Shown here: in pieces, positions 23,901 through 30,116 of the stretch
Position numbering within the stretch: the stretch's first letter is position 1
Layout of the letters: every line of letters starts with the position of its first letter
From: Ganoderma boninense
Taxonomy: Eukaryota > Basidiomycota > Agaricomycetes > Polyporales > Polyporaceae
Reading direction: 5' to 3'
Length of the DNA stretch: 64,000 nucleotides
Assembly (NCBI GenBank): GCA_002900995.3
Contig: CM035311.1
Location: forward strand, 868,001-932,000
Position numbers and translations under genes: made by a program
The notes under the pieces: generated by a model
The model's database searches: none
What the model was told of the DNA's origin: nothing
The model's input: the letters and a program-made list of their open reading frames with translations, nothing else

Positions 23901-26900
23901 TTCATCCTTGGGATTTTCAGGAGGTGATTTCTTAGAAGAACCTGTTTGTACAGAGAGTGACCATTGTGAGAACGGTTTGGGTGGTATGATCGATCCAAAT
24001 GCCGCACTGGCACTTTTGGCGGGTGTAGGTGTTGTGTCTGCTGGCCGACTAAATTTTCCAATACCTCGAAATTGGAGTCGGTCAGCGAATGGATATTGGT
24101 GCGAGTTTCTGAGCACGAGGTCTGCGAACTTGTCTTCATCTTCCTTTTTGATTCCCAAGCTCGATAGTTCTTTTTCAAAGGCTTTCGGTTGTTCCGGGTC
24201 CATGAATCCATGGTAGTCGATTCCATTCCAGTGGACTCGATATTCAAGTTCCACAACCTGTTGTGGCTTTCCTGTATCCATGGGTTTTGGTTCGGGTTCT
24301 TGCTCTGGCTTTTTTCCTTTGCCTTCAGTGGATGGTTCCTGACCTTCCTCAGCTTCGTCTTCAACTCCTTCTTCACTTCCTTCTTCTTCAACTTCCGACT
24401 CCTGAGGATCCTTAGACTTGTTACCCAGGGGATTCTTGGGAGTTGTTGAGATTGGACTTCCTTTCGGGGTCCTAAGTGATGGAAGTATTTCCGGAAATTT
24501 ACCGTATGGATTCTTTGCTTTGACTGGTCCTTCCTGACTTGGCTGGGGGGTTCTGAGTGATCCTCCTAGTTTGGTTTCTACCTTGATCCGTTGATATCGT
24601 TGTGGACACAGTAGATTTTCACACGATTCCCACTTCTTTGTGAGTGATGATGGATTTCGATGACAGTCTTTTTGAGTTTTGGTATCGAATGCGTGTTGGA
24701 ATCCGATACACTCCAGGCTCATTGATTTGTGATGTAGGAACGATTGAGGTGTTGTCTGTAGTATCGTTCCGCGTTAATGAGTCGTCGAAGGACTTCGATT
24801 TCCTGCGGCACTCTGGTGTCGATGAGGTTTGATGGGTCGTGTAATGCGTTCTTGACTGTAACGATTCCCTGGAGTAGTGATCGGTGGAATAGGTCTTCAG
24901 TCCAAACGGGTCTTTCTAAATCTTCGAACTGCCACTGGAGTAGGATGGTTTCGACTGCTTTCAGGTGTTCAAGAAGGTCTCGCACTTGTTGGTGGCTTCG
25001 TCCAACGATGGTGGAAGATCTTTTGATCTCTGAAAGGTTGGTGGTTACCACTTCAATCCAATCCCAGAGATGAGAGCGAACTCTGTGGGTTTGTCGATCG
25101 TGGTACAGTCCTGATACCGATGTTCCGACTGTGTTTCTTGCAGCTGCTAAGATTGTCCTGGCTGTGATGCCGTCTATGTCTTTTTTGAACTCAATTCTTG
25201 CTCGTCGGAGGATGTCTTCCTCGGTTTGAGTGAGAATAGTTCCTGACTGCTCGGGGCTTTCTTCCTTTATTGCCGGGAGCTTGTCCACCTGTCTTCTTCC
25301 AAATACCGGTGTTCTAGATCTCGTGGGGGTCTCCTGCCAATATACTGTTGGTATGACAGGCCTGACGTCTTCTTTGGGCGGTACTGGTGGTAGAAACACT
25401 GATACTGTGGAACGGGTTTCTATAGGCACTACTTCTGTCTTCTCTTTATTGAATCTGTGAAGCCACGTCCTTGTGGGTTTGGCTGGACCGTATGTGTCTC
25501 GCCAAATGTTTATCGGCGTGTCTTCAACAAATCTAGCAAAGTGTGTTCCTGGCTTTGGTCCCTTCGACGATCCCTGTTGGAATTGTCCTTGACCTGCCGT
25601 GGTGCCTTCTTTCTTTGTTCCGTTCGACGTTATACGTCGTTCTTCTTTATACAGACTTCACTACAGTGACAGTCTCCTGACGTAGTCTTCTTGACTTCAC
25701 TACTTGAGTCGTTCCGGGTGACTAGCACTCCCGACTATTATAGCGACAGTCTCAGACTGTTGTCGACTGGACTTTGTTACTTGTGTCGTTCCGGGTGGCT
25801 AGCACTCCCGACAGCTATAACAACAGTCCCTGGTGGTGTGGGTTCTCTGCACCTGAAAAGGTGGAGCGCAGAGTTTTCAGTCTAATGTTACGTCCTTAAC
25901 CTAGTGGACTTACAGTTCAATAGGTTAGGCCGTTTAGACCAAAGACTAGTGACTGACTAGAGTTTGGATACTAGACTTGTTAGGTCTAGAGGACGTAGGG
26001 GTATGAAGGTACTGCTCGCAGAGCAGTAGCTGGATAGACAAGAGACTGAAAACTGGGGGGTCACTGCTGAGGTGTCGCCCCTTATATACATGTAGGATCC
26101 TAAGGTTTCAGGCTATGTATGTAGTGACTGTAACTATAGGTTCAAGGCTATGGACTGCGGACTGCAGGCTGTGGACTGCGGACTGCGGACTGTGGGCTGT
26201 GTACTGTGATCTATGTACTTGGTTACCGTGAGCTGTGGTCCCTGTGCTGTATCCTGGGTGCTATGTACGTGGTTACTCCTTAATGTAATAGGTCTTTAGT
26301 AATGAAAGGGAAAAGTATGGTTGTAGTAAGCCTGCTTACTATACGTCCGTAACACCTCGAGCCAGCCTGCATGCCGACCCCCCCCCACTCCTGTGTCCTC
26401 TCCTTCCTCTTTCTTCTTTCTGTTCCACCTCGTTTACGAGCACTGTCGTGATCTGTAGCAAAGTAGTTAGTATGGTGTTCAGTAGCATCATTTCCGAGCC
26501 CTCGCAGCGTACTTACACACAGCCACACGCCCTCGTGATCGCGTTCCGGTTAGCTCCGTCGCGAGCCAGACAGTTTTTCATACCATCTTCATCCAAGGCC
26601 ACCATCTACATCTTCCCCATTCTCGCCTTTCATGTATCTTCGTCTACTGCGGCCTCTTTGGCTCCTCTAATATCAGCCTTTCCCTCTTTCTTGACCTCGA
26701 TCCGACCGCCTGCACGACCCCGACTGCGACCACCTCGATCAGCAAATTTCCCCTTCGACTCTCGACCTCGACTCTCGTCTTCCGATCTCGTCTCTCGCCT
26801 CTCGACCTCGACTTTCGCATCATTCATCCTATTTCGTCGCTCCTCGACTCGTCGCGCTCTCGGACTACGTACAGGCCGGATCCGGTCCGCACTGCACCAC

Positions 26901-29409
26901 CACCACCACCACACTCTTTCCACCACTACTCCCTCTGCACCCACTCCCCTTGCCGGCACGCTCGACGGACCATCGCACCTTCAGACTTCCGCACTCGTAG
27001 GGAGTGTTGAGGTCTATCACCGAACGGAGCTTCCGTACTCTGTTCGAGCACACCCGCGCCATTCGCATCGACGCACGCATGCCCCGTTTCCTCTGGTATG
27101 AAGCTGTCAAACACTCAGCCTGGCTCCGCAATCGCACCACGACCGTGAACACGCCCGACTCCACTCCCTATGAGCGAGTGACCGGTGAGAAGCTCGATCT
27201 CTCCCGTCTGCCGCGCTGGGGCTGCAAGGCCTGGGTCCTCCAAGAGAAGACCTCGAAGCTCGACCCGAAGTCTAAGCCGGGACATTGGATCGGCTTCGAC
27301 CTGCAGAGCAAGGCCCATCGCATTTATTGGCCGGAGCAGCGTAAAATCTCGGTCGAGCGAAACGTTCGCTTCGATCCGAAGGACATGGTCTTGGCGAACG
27401 CCGACATCTGGTTCGAGGGGGAGAGCGAGAACATACCTGCGGGCGCCCCAGACGCGCCGTCCGCCGCATCTCCTTCTGAACCTGCTGCCCAGCCTATCAC
27501 AGTCCCTGCACCCCCTTCCGAGCCCGCTGCACCACCCTCCAACCCATCCATCCCCTCCGAACTCGAAAACTCCGCCATCCAACCGCTAGCCGAGGTGCTG
27601 CAAGCCGATCCGCAGCAGGAACCGATGAGCGAGGGCCGCCAGAAACGAGTCCCCAAGCCAAGCCAGTGGCTGCGGGACATCCAGAGTGGCACAGGGACGA
27701 CAGGAGGCCGAGGAGCACAGCGCATTCCACCATCCATCACGGGTGAGACGGCGAGAGTTGCGAGCGCAGTCGAGGTTGAGGGGGAGCTGGAGGCCGAGGA
27801 GGAGTTATCGAGCAGCGCAGAGCCGATCTTCGCGCTCGCTACGCTGAGTTCCGAAGACGAGCCACGTTTCCAGCAAGCGATGGCCGGCCCAGAACGAGAA
27901 CAGTGGCGAGCAGCGATGGAGGAGGAGATGAGCAAGATCGAGGCAATGGAGACGTACGAACTGGTCGAACGGCCGACAGACGCCAACGTCATTGGCTGTG
28001 TCTGGGCGCTCCGAAAGAAACGGAATGAGCGGAACGAGGTGGTCAAGCACAAGGCCCGACTCTGCGCTCAAGGTTTCTCTCAGGTCCACGGCATCGACTT
28101 CACCGACACTGCGTCACCCACGGCACGCCCAGCCTCTTTCCGCCTCGTCCTCTCTCTCGCAGCTGTCAACGACTGGGAGATCCATCAGATCGACTTCAAG
28201 AACGCATATCTTAACGGCGCCCTCGATGAGACGATCTACATGCAGCAACCCCCTGGTTTTGAAGCCCCCGGTCTCGAGCACCTCGTCTGGCGACTCCGAA
28301 AGGCCCTCTATGGGCTCAAACAAGCTGGACTGCAGTGGTACCGGGCCGTTCACAGGCTCATGGAGGAGCTGGGACTCAAACGCAGTGAGTACGATCCCGG
28401 TGTCTTCCTCCTCTCTACCCCCACCATCATCATCATTGTCGTTATCCACGTCGACGACTGTATTCTCGTCTGCAACTCGACGCCGGTCCTCATTCGCTTC
28501 AAGACCGAGCTCAACAGGCGATACGAGATCGTCGACCTCGGCGAGGTACGCTGGCTCCTCGGATTCGAAATCCGACGAGACCGTGCTGCCCGCACCATCT
28601 CCCTCTCTCAAACCGCGTACATCGACACGCTACTCTCTCGCTTCAACATGATCGATGCGAACCCCATCACCGTGCCGATGGACCCCCACGCAAACCTTTT
28701 CGACTTCATGCTCGACGACGACGTCCGTGCCGCAATGCGCAGCAAGCCGTATGCGCGCCTCATTGGCTCCCTCATGTATGCCGCCATCAGTACCCGCCCG
28801 GACATCGCGTTCTCGGTCTCTGCCCTCTCCCAATTCATGGCAGACCCCGCACCTGTTCACTGGGAGGCTGCCAAGCGTGTGCTACGCTACCTCAAGGGGA
28901 CCAGGGACCTCGCACTAACATTTGGCACCTCGGAGGACGACCTTCTGGGTTACACGGACGCCGACTGGGCTTCTCAAGCCCATCGCCACTCTTTCACTGG
29001 TACCGTCTTCCTCTTCTCTGGTGGCGCCATCAGCTGGTCCTCGCGCAAACAACCGATCATCGCGCTGTCCTCGACCGAGGCTGAGTACATCGCCGCATCG
29101 GACTCTTCCCGCGAGCTCATCTGGCTCCGATCTCTGCTCGGTGAGCTCACTGCCCCTCTCTCGTCGCGTACCCCACTCCACTGCGACAACAAGAGTGCTA
29201 TTGCCCTCGTCAAGAACGGTCTCCTCAGCGCTCGGACGAAGCACATCGACATTCGATACCATTTCATCCGTGAAACGGTCGAACGTGGTCTTCTCGAGCT
29301 CATCTACTGCCCGACCAATGAGATGGTCGCTGATCCCTTGACGAAGGCGCTCCCCCGTGCCAAAGTTGAGTACTTCTCATCACTGCTTGGCCTCCGCTCT
29401 ACGTCTTGA
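8973..29409 (+). CDS. Copia gag-pol polyprotein, split by Gypsy-B
   Basis: The first part is 8973-11050 and the second 27022-29409; joined after removal of Gypsy-B they form about 1,488 codons in one frame. Gag is followed by a zinc knuckle CYNCNRIGHVKADC (near residue 302) and a protease motif MDSGAS (near 389). The integrase follows, with an H-H-C-C finger (525-575), HTDVWG and SDRGGEY; its catalytic Glu codon (NGKAER) is exactly where Gypsy-B inserted. The second part carries the RT motifs (FKNAYLNGALDETIYMQQPP, IHVDDCILV) and RNase H (YTDADWAS, LSSTEAEYIAAS). The first ATG lies inside the primer-binding site; an ATG at 8988 has better context. Both halves are free of stops, but the current copy is inactive because it is split. 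Confidence 0.88.
11051..11773 (+). repeat. Gypsy-B 5' LTR
   Basis: This 723-bp LTR contains a run of nine C. It differs from the 3' copy at three visible bases, all CpG transitions. Confidence 0.92.
11777..11794 (+). promoter_or_regulatory. Gypsy-B primer-binding site
   Basis: TGGAGCCCACCGCGAGGG lies three bases after the LTR and begins with TGG, as expected for pairing with a tRNA CCA end. Gypsy-A has the identical 18 nt. The matching tRNA could not be named. Confidence 0.8.
12112..14475 (+). CDS. Gypsy-B Gag-like protein with long proline/serine-rich tail
   Basis: This is a 787-codon frame starting MSTFYMPPRGAPGSPVFDPD. The first 240 residues align with the Gypsy-A Gag (PDSEKTIWRTFPEF versus PDSEKTIWRAFPEF; RFRDIASSLVSSG versus RFRDIASFLVSGR). 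No zinc knuckle, DTG/DSG protease or RT motif is present. From about residue 380 the sequence becomes rich in Pro, Ser, Thr and Arg with little complexity, and the other frames there are equally open, so the tail may be spacer rather than selected protein. The start is supported by alignment with the Gypsy-A Gag and by an AUG-free leader of about 340 nt. Function is inferred: a capsid-like protein of a non-autonomous element. Confidence 0.7.
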   Translation: MSTFYMPPRGAPGSPVFDPDNVRSLLGFFDDLKYCFDAAGVQDETAKKQHATRYAPDSEKTIWRTFPEFADSGSDFDAFKDAIIKDYIGGSLFSIHDLTSLVEATAKTGISSIKAFSEYSRRFRDIASSLVSSGYLRDHERDHLFLQGIEDSLRQAVLQRLHVTQPFVLFPRHQYSIEQVTTAAHHVLDSAITPATTAPSQPELVEATQALAAAQAAFLQLQRQQQFLSQPISRLSTFPTPASSTPLSVAHSRPPVPATTHNDFVPGFDYEERLAQMRRQLAALEQQRAALRAASYVIPSEDCRIRTADNSGMQLLADRRAALMSPQPEPHEDRYVPVSEPAVSPTSRFKLPVVYISTTPATPASTTQRATALSSPTSFEVQLESPSADVSYTFPSLPPDRSSRPLTAAQRVTPSVYRHLVSNQSPPSSCPVPIRHPPVSAPFTPAIPPPCPVYHHAPLIPSPPPSHLSSTPFSPRPVSPPSNAPTPPSQASHPVAAHPCSLLHSTSILNIPSPPSPPSPRSPAPPSSPTTPSDSDYSANAVSETSSFAKPLPSSSPASSLTIPLQKYVCFPPFISRSLTVIFGYRLRRLDTFDFLFSFIRPPSPMTRSLLPTGMRRPSRSLTRMLASQATQSPAPIQHRTHHALRLRALRTPRQIAPSTYPSCLHITRIASPRRLPLQRTSRVQVCTSNSADMKSRHDCALRPRFSRRPMHLRTTLLTMLDDNLPRCTHARRPRQPASDPRRPPVRFDSSEEEPLSPSCTTPCSQRNLLHAPLASSPPYPPCTPRC
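14614..14631 (+). promoter_or_regulatory. Palindrome next to the Gypsy-B polypurine tract
   Basis: TGGACCGAGGACGGTCCA forms a 7-bp stem and is followed six bases later by the purine run AGTGAGGAGGAGG (14638-14650). It matches the Gypsy-A motif at 8346-8363 in sequence and position. Confidence 0.7.
14651..14713 (+). repeat. Gypsy-B 3' LTR, first 63 bp
   Basis: This is the beginning of the 3' LTR, identical to 11051-11113, cut by insertion of Gypsy-C after CCTCG. Confidence 0.93.
14714..15210 (-). repeat. Gypsy-C 3' LTR (left copy) with GGACTGCGG-type tandem array
   Basis: At about 14981-15060 it carries a degenerate array of 7-8-bp units (GGACTGCG, GGCTGTGG). Compared with the other LTR it has 28 bp more of this array and G instead of A near 15085. 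Confidence 0.92.
15195..17189 (-). CDS. Gypsy-C accessory ORF of 664 aa, unknown function
   Basis: An uninterrupted frame runs from ATG at 17189 (MPRFNRQRSNHRN) to a stop at 15195-15197, inside the LTR. The N-terminal third has blocks such as ERRVVNYDHLPRTAASIYPD and DRIGWVLLHPDLQNH. The middle is acidic and rich in Ser/Pro. The C-terminal half looks folded (PADWTPGRVQRILDDIPYLR, WHRHLKD-like helices, YLDRNCEDPGALAACNLLDY). No signal peptide, membrane segment, zinc finger or catalytic motif was recognised, and I know no family for it. The last ten codons (GGEGGNVTDV) run through the polypurine tract into U3, so coding and cis signals share the same bases. Keeping 664 sense codons in a transposon suggests selection. 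Confidence 0.75.
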   Translation of the reverse strand: MPRFNRQRSNHRNQPTARPQEGAKARHPVPQFIKERRVVNYDHLPRTAASIYPDGTLSDRIGWVLLHPDLQNHVRLRTTEIPYAEVYIEIYRSYGKMAIMHHKVMNYILESTAPTNNKAAALLSAEAAYNECITAATQLINRVISTGRWAHALWDLLPHRNQHNPNTEQQPLPEPARLSTGPISPHEGPSTTCINPSLTLVAVPMESQFLAEPTSIEIIREQNPPPPLPSPAEEHTVTVEEMMERLECATRREKPERDDVPQDIKDPDSSTEQDWETYVAELLARRTDSSSPSTATSSANEDLLISPNDSDSAMPYLEPIPLIPSPEGSYASDISYPLSPDNPNSHMYNRFEYSRSQAESQVESLVSRPQTQWGYPIGQEGHLISNGSWPWRIVRKKPDGSIVYVHMDGFPADWTPGRVQRILDDIPYLRRHPELEHRAALLIYDSLARWANIPSVLVKPEQREFRFNVPYRINIDESPTNAGRWDELKNEVSSDDIVKATMILIQNQVRESHWERFTDVVIDDIAELHEMEKLAYDIDAYLDRNCEDPGALAACNLLDYWVVRRMDKQVLILDFPSKALDGLVYSLTSPQPSRRLYALYHLNRDLPEDDKHWRRHLKDIINYKTYLKDAGLQDKAGIRWQCRTFETTVEDNLAGGEGGNVTDV
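15211..15227 (-). promoter_or_regulatory. Gypsy-C polypurine tract
   Basis: On the minus strand GGGGGAGAGGGGGGTAA abuts the LTR start TGTTACG. It is also translated as part of the 664-aa frame. Confidence 0.8.
17546..17866 (-). CDS. Gypsy-C accessory ORF of 106 aa, related to the 118-aa ORF
   Basis: ATG codons at 17866 and slightly downstream (MHCIHVLQPEMVQ) are both possible starts. The protein has a beta-rich N-terminal half (ERYTVIFLQDEYTN), then DDLSMYPEIIRTKVHNRLRR and KFPEAYQRYRETGLF. The latter block matches RFPQAYREFQETQRL in the 118-aa protein at 18674-19030, with similar spacing from a D-L-x-P motif, so the two are probably diverged duplicates. No known domain was recognised. The region between this frame and the 57-aa membrane ORF holds a basic 93-codon frame (17925-18206) for which I see no support. 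Confidence 0.6.
   Translation of the reverse strand: MKAHGRNKPTNMHCIHVLQPEMVQITATTPQGERYTVIFLQDEYTNSATFEDLDDLSMYPEIIRTKVHNRLRRKFPEAYQRYRETGLFLPYAYVFVRHPPHQRIHD
18420..18593 (-). CDS. Gypsy-C accessory ORF: 57-aa single-pass membrane protein
   Basis: It begins with ATG at 18593-18591. Residues 1-26 are almost entirely hydrophobic (MFFILVLFVAAVLG then TQAIAFVAVIYLY), long enough for one membrane helix or an uncleaved signal anchor. A charged tail of about 30 residues follows (KELQQYDERRLIHDKAHKAD). A good splice donor (ATG|GTAAGATC, about 18380) lies just past its stop, so the message may be spliced to downstream frames. Gag, pol and the other accessory frames have no comparable hydrophobic segment. 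The position after pol is where env genes occur in other retroelements, but nothing here resembles an envelope surface protein. Confidence 0.6.
   Translation of the reverse strand: MFFILVLFVAAVLGTQAIAFVAVIYLYKELQQYDERRLIHDKAHKADDNTATWGWGN
18674..19030 (-). CDS. Gypsy-C accessory ORF of 118 aa
   Basis: It starts at ATG 19030 in good context (GACATGGCC), 47 nt after the pol stop codon. It is aromatic- and arginine-rich: TVFYYYSITVTYHDPEDEE near the start, then LDPVELRWVYRCLRIRFPQ and AYREFQETQRLRLWRRYRP. It is related to the 106-aa frame further downstream. It is too small for an enzyme of the usual retroelement set and carries no zinc knuckle. Function is unknown; the basic C-terminus could bind nucleic acid, but that is a guess. 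Confidence 0.65.
   Translation of the reverse strand: MAANNTVFYYYSITVTYHDPEDEERPFYQNGSYWTRRRITFGPDADHNEVLMDFMNDKLDPVELRWVYRCLRIRFPQAYREFQETQRLRLWRRYRPNAPWARWYLQELRAHRHTSRDH
19077..22724 (-). CDS. Gypsy-C Pol: protease, RT, RNase H, integrase, chromodomain
   Basis: The long frame 19077-22613 has no ATG near its start; it is reached from gag by a -1 shift at 22725-22731 and continues as NRQADSTPDLSDRN. Protease has ALIDTGAEA. RT has YMDDILIF near codon 400 of the long frame. RNase H has LECDASGVATGAVL. Integrase has the H-H-C-C finger (HMAHPGIQKTKD, CATC), then MDYITDLPP, SDRGPQF and TDGQTERVNQE, giving D, D and E. The C-terminus YLVSWKGWESFENSWEP is a chromodomain, which in this lineage directs integration to chromatin marks. 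Between the -1 frame and the long frame a run of four A (minus strand, 22584-22581) puts the protease out of frame. With AAA it would read VEVKALIDTGAE, so this copy probably has a 1-nt insertion. Confidence 0.88.
22722..24722 (-). CDS. Gypsy-C Gag, interrupted by one in-frame TGA
   Basis: It starts at ATG 24722, overlapping the end of ORF0 as ATGA. There is an acidic, Lys/Glu-rich N-terminal part, then a glycine/proline collagen-like stretch (GGPGGGGPGGPGGGGPGG). The capsid domain follows (KIKEPEIFNGDRNKLEGFLD, TLSYLGEGDIKYWKK), and the zinc knuckle CFFCHKQGHQAKEC lies near 22960. The same frame is broken by TGA at 23172-23174 (..NIWDWIG-stop-ATEIYEQGL..), between capsid and knuckle. It resumes with coding-like sequence to the natural end at 22722-22724. 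I read the internal TGA as a mutation in this copy (CGA or TGG to TGA); readthrough cannot be excluded. Confidence 0.85.
22725..22731 (-). promoter_or_regulatory. Gypsy-C -1 frameshift site
   Basis: In the gag frame the end reads G GAT TTT TGA, so the heptamer GGATTTT directly precedes the stop. After TGAAC an inverted repeat AGACAGG...CCTGTCT (7 bp, 16-base loop) follows. Slippery heptamer, 5-base spacer and stem are the standard layout of a -1 signal, and the -1 frame is open into protease. Confidence 0.75.
24719..25657 (-). CDS. Gypsy-C ORF0: 312-codon leader frame without any AUG
   Basis: An open frame runs from just after a TGA (25658-25660) to a TGA that overlaps the gag start (24719-24722, ATGA). 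It has no methionine codon at all. The product would be protein-like rather than repetitive: PINIWRDTYGPAKPTRTWLH, then a helical-looking C-terminal part with ILRRARIEFKKDIDG, HLWDWIEVVTTNLSEIKRSS, LEHLKAVETILLQWQFEDLE and RRLINAERYYRQHLNRSYI. A CTG (25654-25652) or an ACG with A at -3 shortly downstream could start it. Otherwise it might be joined by splicing or not translated. No family recognised. Its long openness in a leader otherwise purged of AUG suggests it is used. Confidence 0.55.
   Translation of the reverse strand, partial: SLYKEERRITSNGTKKEGTTAGQGQFQQGSSKGPKPGTHFARFVEDTPINIWRDTYGPAKPTRTWLHRFNKEKTEVVPIETRSTVSVFLPPVPPKEDVRPVIPTVYWQETPTRSRTPVFGRRQVDKLPAIKEESPEQSGTILTQTEEDILRRARIEFKKDIDGITARTILAAARNTVGTSVSGLYHDRQTHRVRSHLWDWIEVVTTNLSEIKRSSTIVGRSHQQVRDLLEHLKAVETILLQWQFEDLERPVWTEDLFHRSLLQGIVTVKNALHDPSNLIDTRVPQEIEVLRRLINAERYYRQHLNRSYITNQ
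24723..26055 (-). other. AUG-free 5' leader of Gypsy-C RNA
   Basis: From the predicted transcription start to the gag AUG no ATG occurs on the minus strand in any frame (no CAT on the plus strand), over about 1,330 nt. About twenty would be expected in random sequence. This would let ribosomes scan to gag despite a very long leader. Confidence 0.85.
25872..25883 (-). promoter_or_regulatory. Gypsy-C self-priming primer-binding site
   Basis: AGACTGAAAACT starts two bases after the 5' LTR and is perfectly complementary to AGTTTTCAGTCT at 26054-26043, at the predicted RNA 5' end. There is no TGG that a tRNA CCA end could pair with. A hairpin (CTCTGC...GCAGAG) follows directly. This is the arrangement known from Tf1, in which the RNA 5' end folds back to prime reverse transcription. 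Confidence 0.75.
25886..26354 (-). repeat. Gypsy-C 5' LTR (right copy)
   Basis: This 469-bp copy carries the promoter for the minus-strand coding region. It lacks 28 bp of the tandem array found in the left copy. Confidence 0.93.
26081..26088 (-). promoter_or_regulatory. TATA box of the Gypsy-C LTR promoter
   Basis: The minus strand reads TATATAAG. It lies 34 bp upstream of the sequence that matches the self-priming site, a normal TATA-to-start distance, so the RNA is predicted to begin near 26055. Confidence 0.65.
26360..27019 (+). repeat. Gypsy-B 3' LTR, remaining 660 bp
   Basis: This continues the 3' LTR after Gypsy-C. With 14651-14713 it totals 723 bp, equal to the 5' LTR. It ends TCTATCA just before CCGA and the resumed Copia integrase frame. 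Confidence 0.93.
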
Positions 29410-29416
29410 GGGGGAG
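29408..29416 (+). promoter_or_regulatory. Copia polypurine tract
   Basis: GAGGGGGAG directly precedes the 3' LTR and overlaps the end of the pol stop codon (TGA). Confidence 0.75.
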
Positions 29417-29848
29417 TGTTGACGTTCAAGCCGTGGCGGTGCCCCGACGCCGACGCGGCGGGCTCTCGTACCTTACGTTCCGTTTTCCGTGGATCTATTC
29501 CTGTCGTTAATCCGTATTGATCCCGTCCGTTAGTTCCCTATGTTTTGCAACATAACTTACCTTACATTTCTGTAGCCCGCGTTGTCACATATACTCGAGC
29601 CTCTCGTGTCCGAGCACCTCAGTCTTTTCCCCATTGACTGAGGTGTGTATGTCTGTCTCTACCGCATCCTTTACTTCATTCTGACTTACCTACTGCAGCC
29701 GCTCGCTCTGCTCGCGTCCAGGTAGACTATAGCAATATATTCGAGTCTTTTCCCCATTGACTGAGCCGCTCGCTCTGCTCGCGTCCAGCGTGCTTCCTCG
29801 TTCCCACAGGTCCCGCTCGTCTCGTCCCTCGCGCCCGTAACCTTCACA
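29417..29848 (+). repeat. Copia 3' LTR
   Basis: This 432-bp repeat matches 8537-8968 except for one visible difference (G in place of A, at a CpG near 29782). It is followed by the duplication GACAC. Confidence 0.93.
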
Positions 29849-30116
29849 GACACGGCGTGCAGCACCAGACAATGCGTCCTCGAAGGACGAGAGCAAGGCG
29901 AGCACGGGCGTTAAGACCGTAGCCGGGAGCGGGACAGAACAATACAGCACGAAGCCGTACGGGAGGAAAAAATTGGGGAACGCAGGGACGCGTCGCGCAA
30001 GACAACGGTATGCGAGTGGGGGAGCGTCTTGTACGCTGTAGGGACGCGAGAGAGCGGTTCCGTGAGGGGGGCGTACCGGTAACAGACCTCCCTCCCTACT
30101 GGGACCTGAACCCTCG

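Larger units (their letters stand above)
14714..26354 (-). mobile_element. Gypsy-C: 11.6-kb self-primed chromovirus with extra ORFs, innermost element
   Basis: The LTRs are 14714-15210 (497 bp) and 25886-26354 (469 bp), running TGTTACG to CGTAACA; they differ by a 28-bp repeat-unit gain and at least one substitution. The duplication CCTCG lies at 14709-14713 and 26355-26359. Coding is on the minus strand: an AUG-less ORF0, gag, pol (protease, RT, RNase H, integrase, chromodomain), then four additional frames between pol and the 3' LTR. Most Ty3-type elements are 5-8 kb and end after pol, so this copy is unusually long. The copy has one in-frame TGA in gag and one apparent 1-nt insertion in the protease. 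Confidence 0.93.
11051..27019 (+). mobile_element. Gypsy-B: gag-only, non-autonomous Ty3-type element, third level
   Basis: The 5' LTR is 11051-11773 (723 bp). The 3' LTR is 14651-14713 plus 26360-27019, also 723 bp once Gypsy-C is removed. Termini are TGATGAG and TCTATCA. The 4-bp duplication is CCAA on the left and CCGA on the right; the original Copia frame shows CCGA was ancestral. The element without its insert is about 4.3 kb and encodes a Gag related to that of Gypsy-A but no protease, RT or integrase. Its primer-binding site matches that of Gypsy-A over 18 nt, so it is probably mobilised by that family's enzymes. Confidence 0.9.
8537..29848 (+). mobile_element. Copia (Ty1-type) LTR retrotransposon, second level
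   Basis: The LTRs at 8537-8968 and 29417-29848 are both 432 bp, run TGTTGACG to CTTCACA and differ at one visible base. The duplication GACAC lies at 8532-8536 and 29849-29853. With the nested Gypsy-B removed the element is about 5.34 kb and has one continuous gag-pol frame. Domain order (integrase before RT) shows the Ty1/Copia superfamily. It lies inside the 3' non-coding part of Gypsy-A and is interrupted in the integrase by Gypsy-B. Confidence 0.93.
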
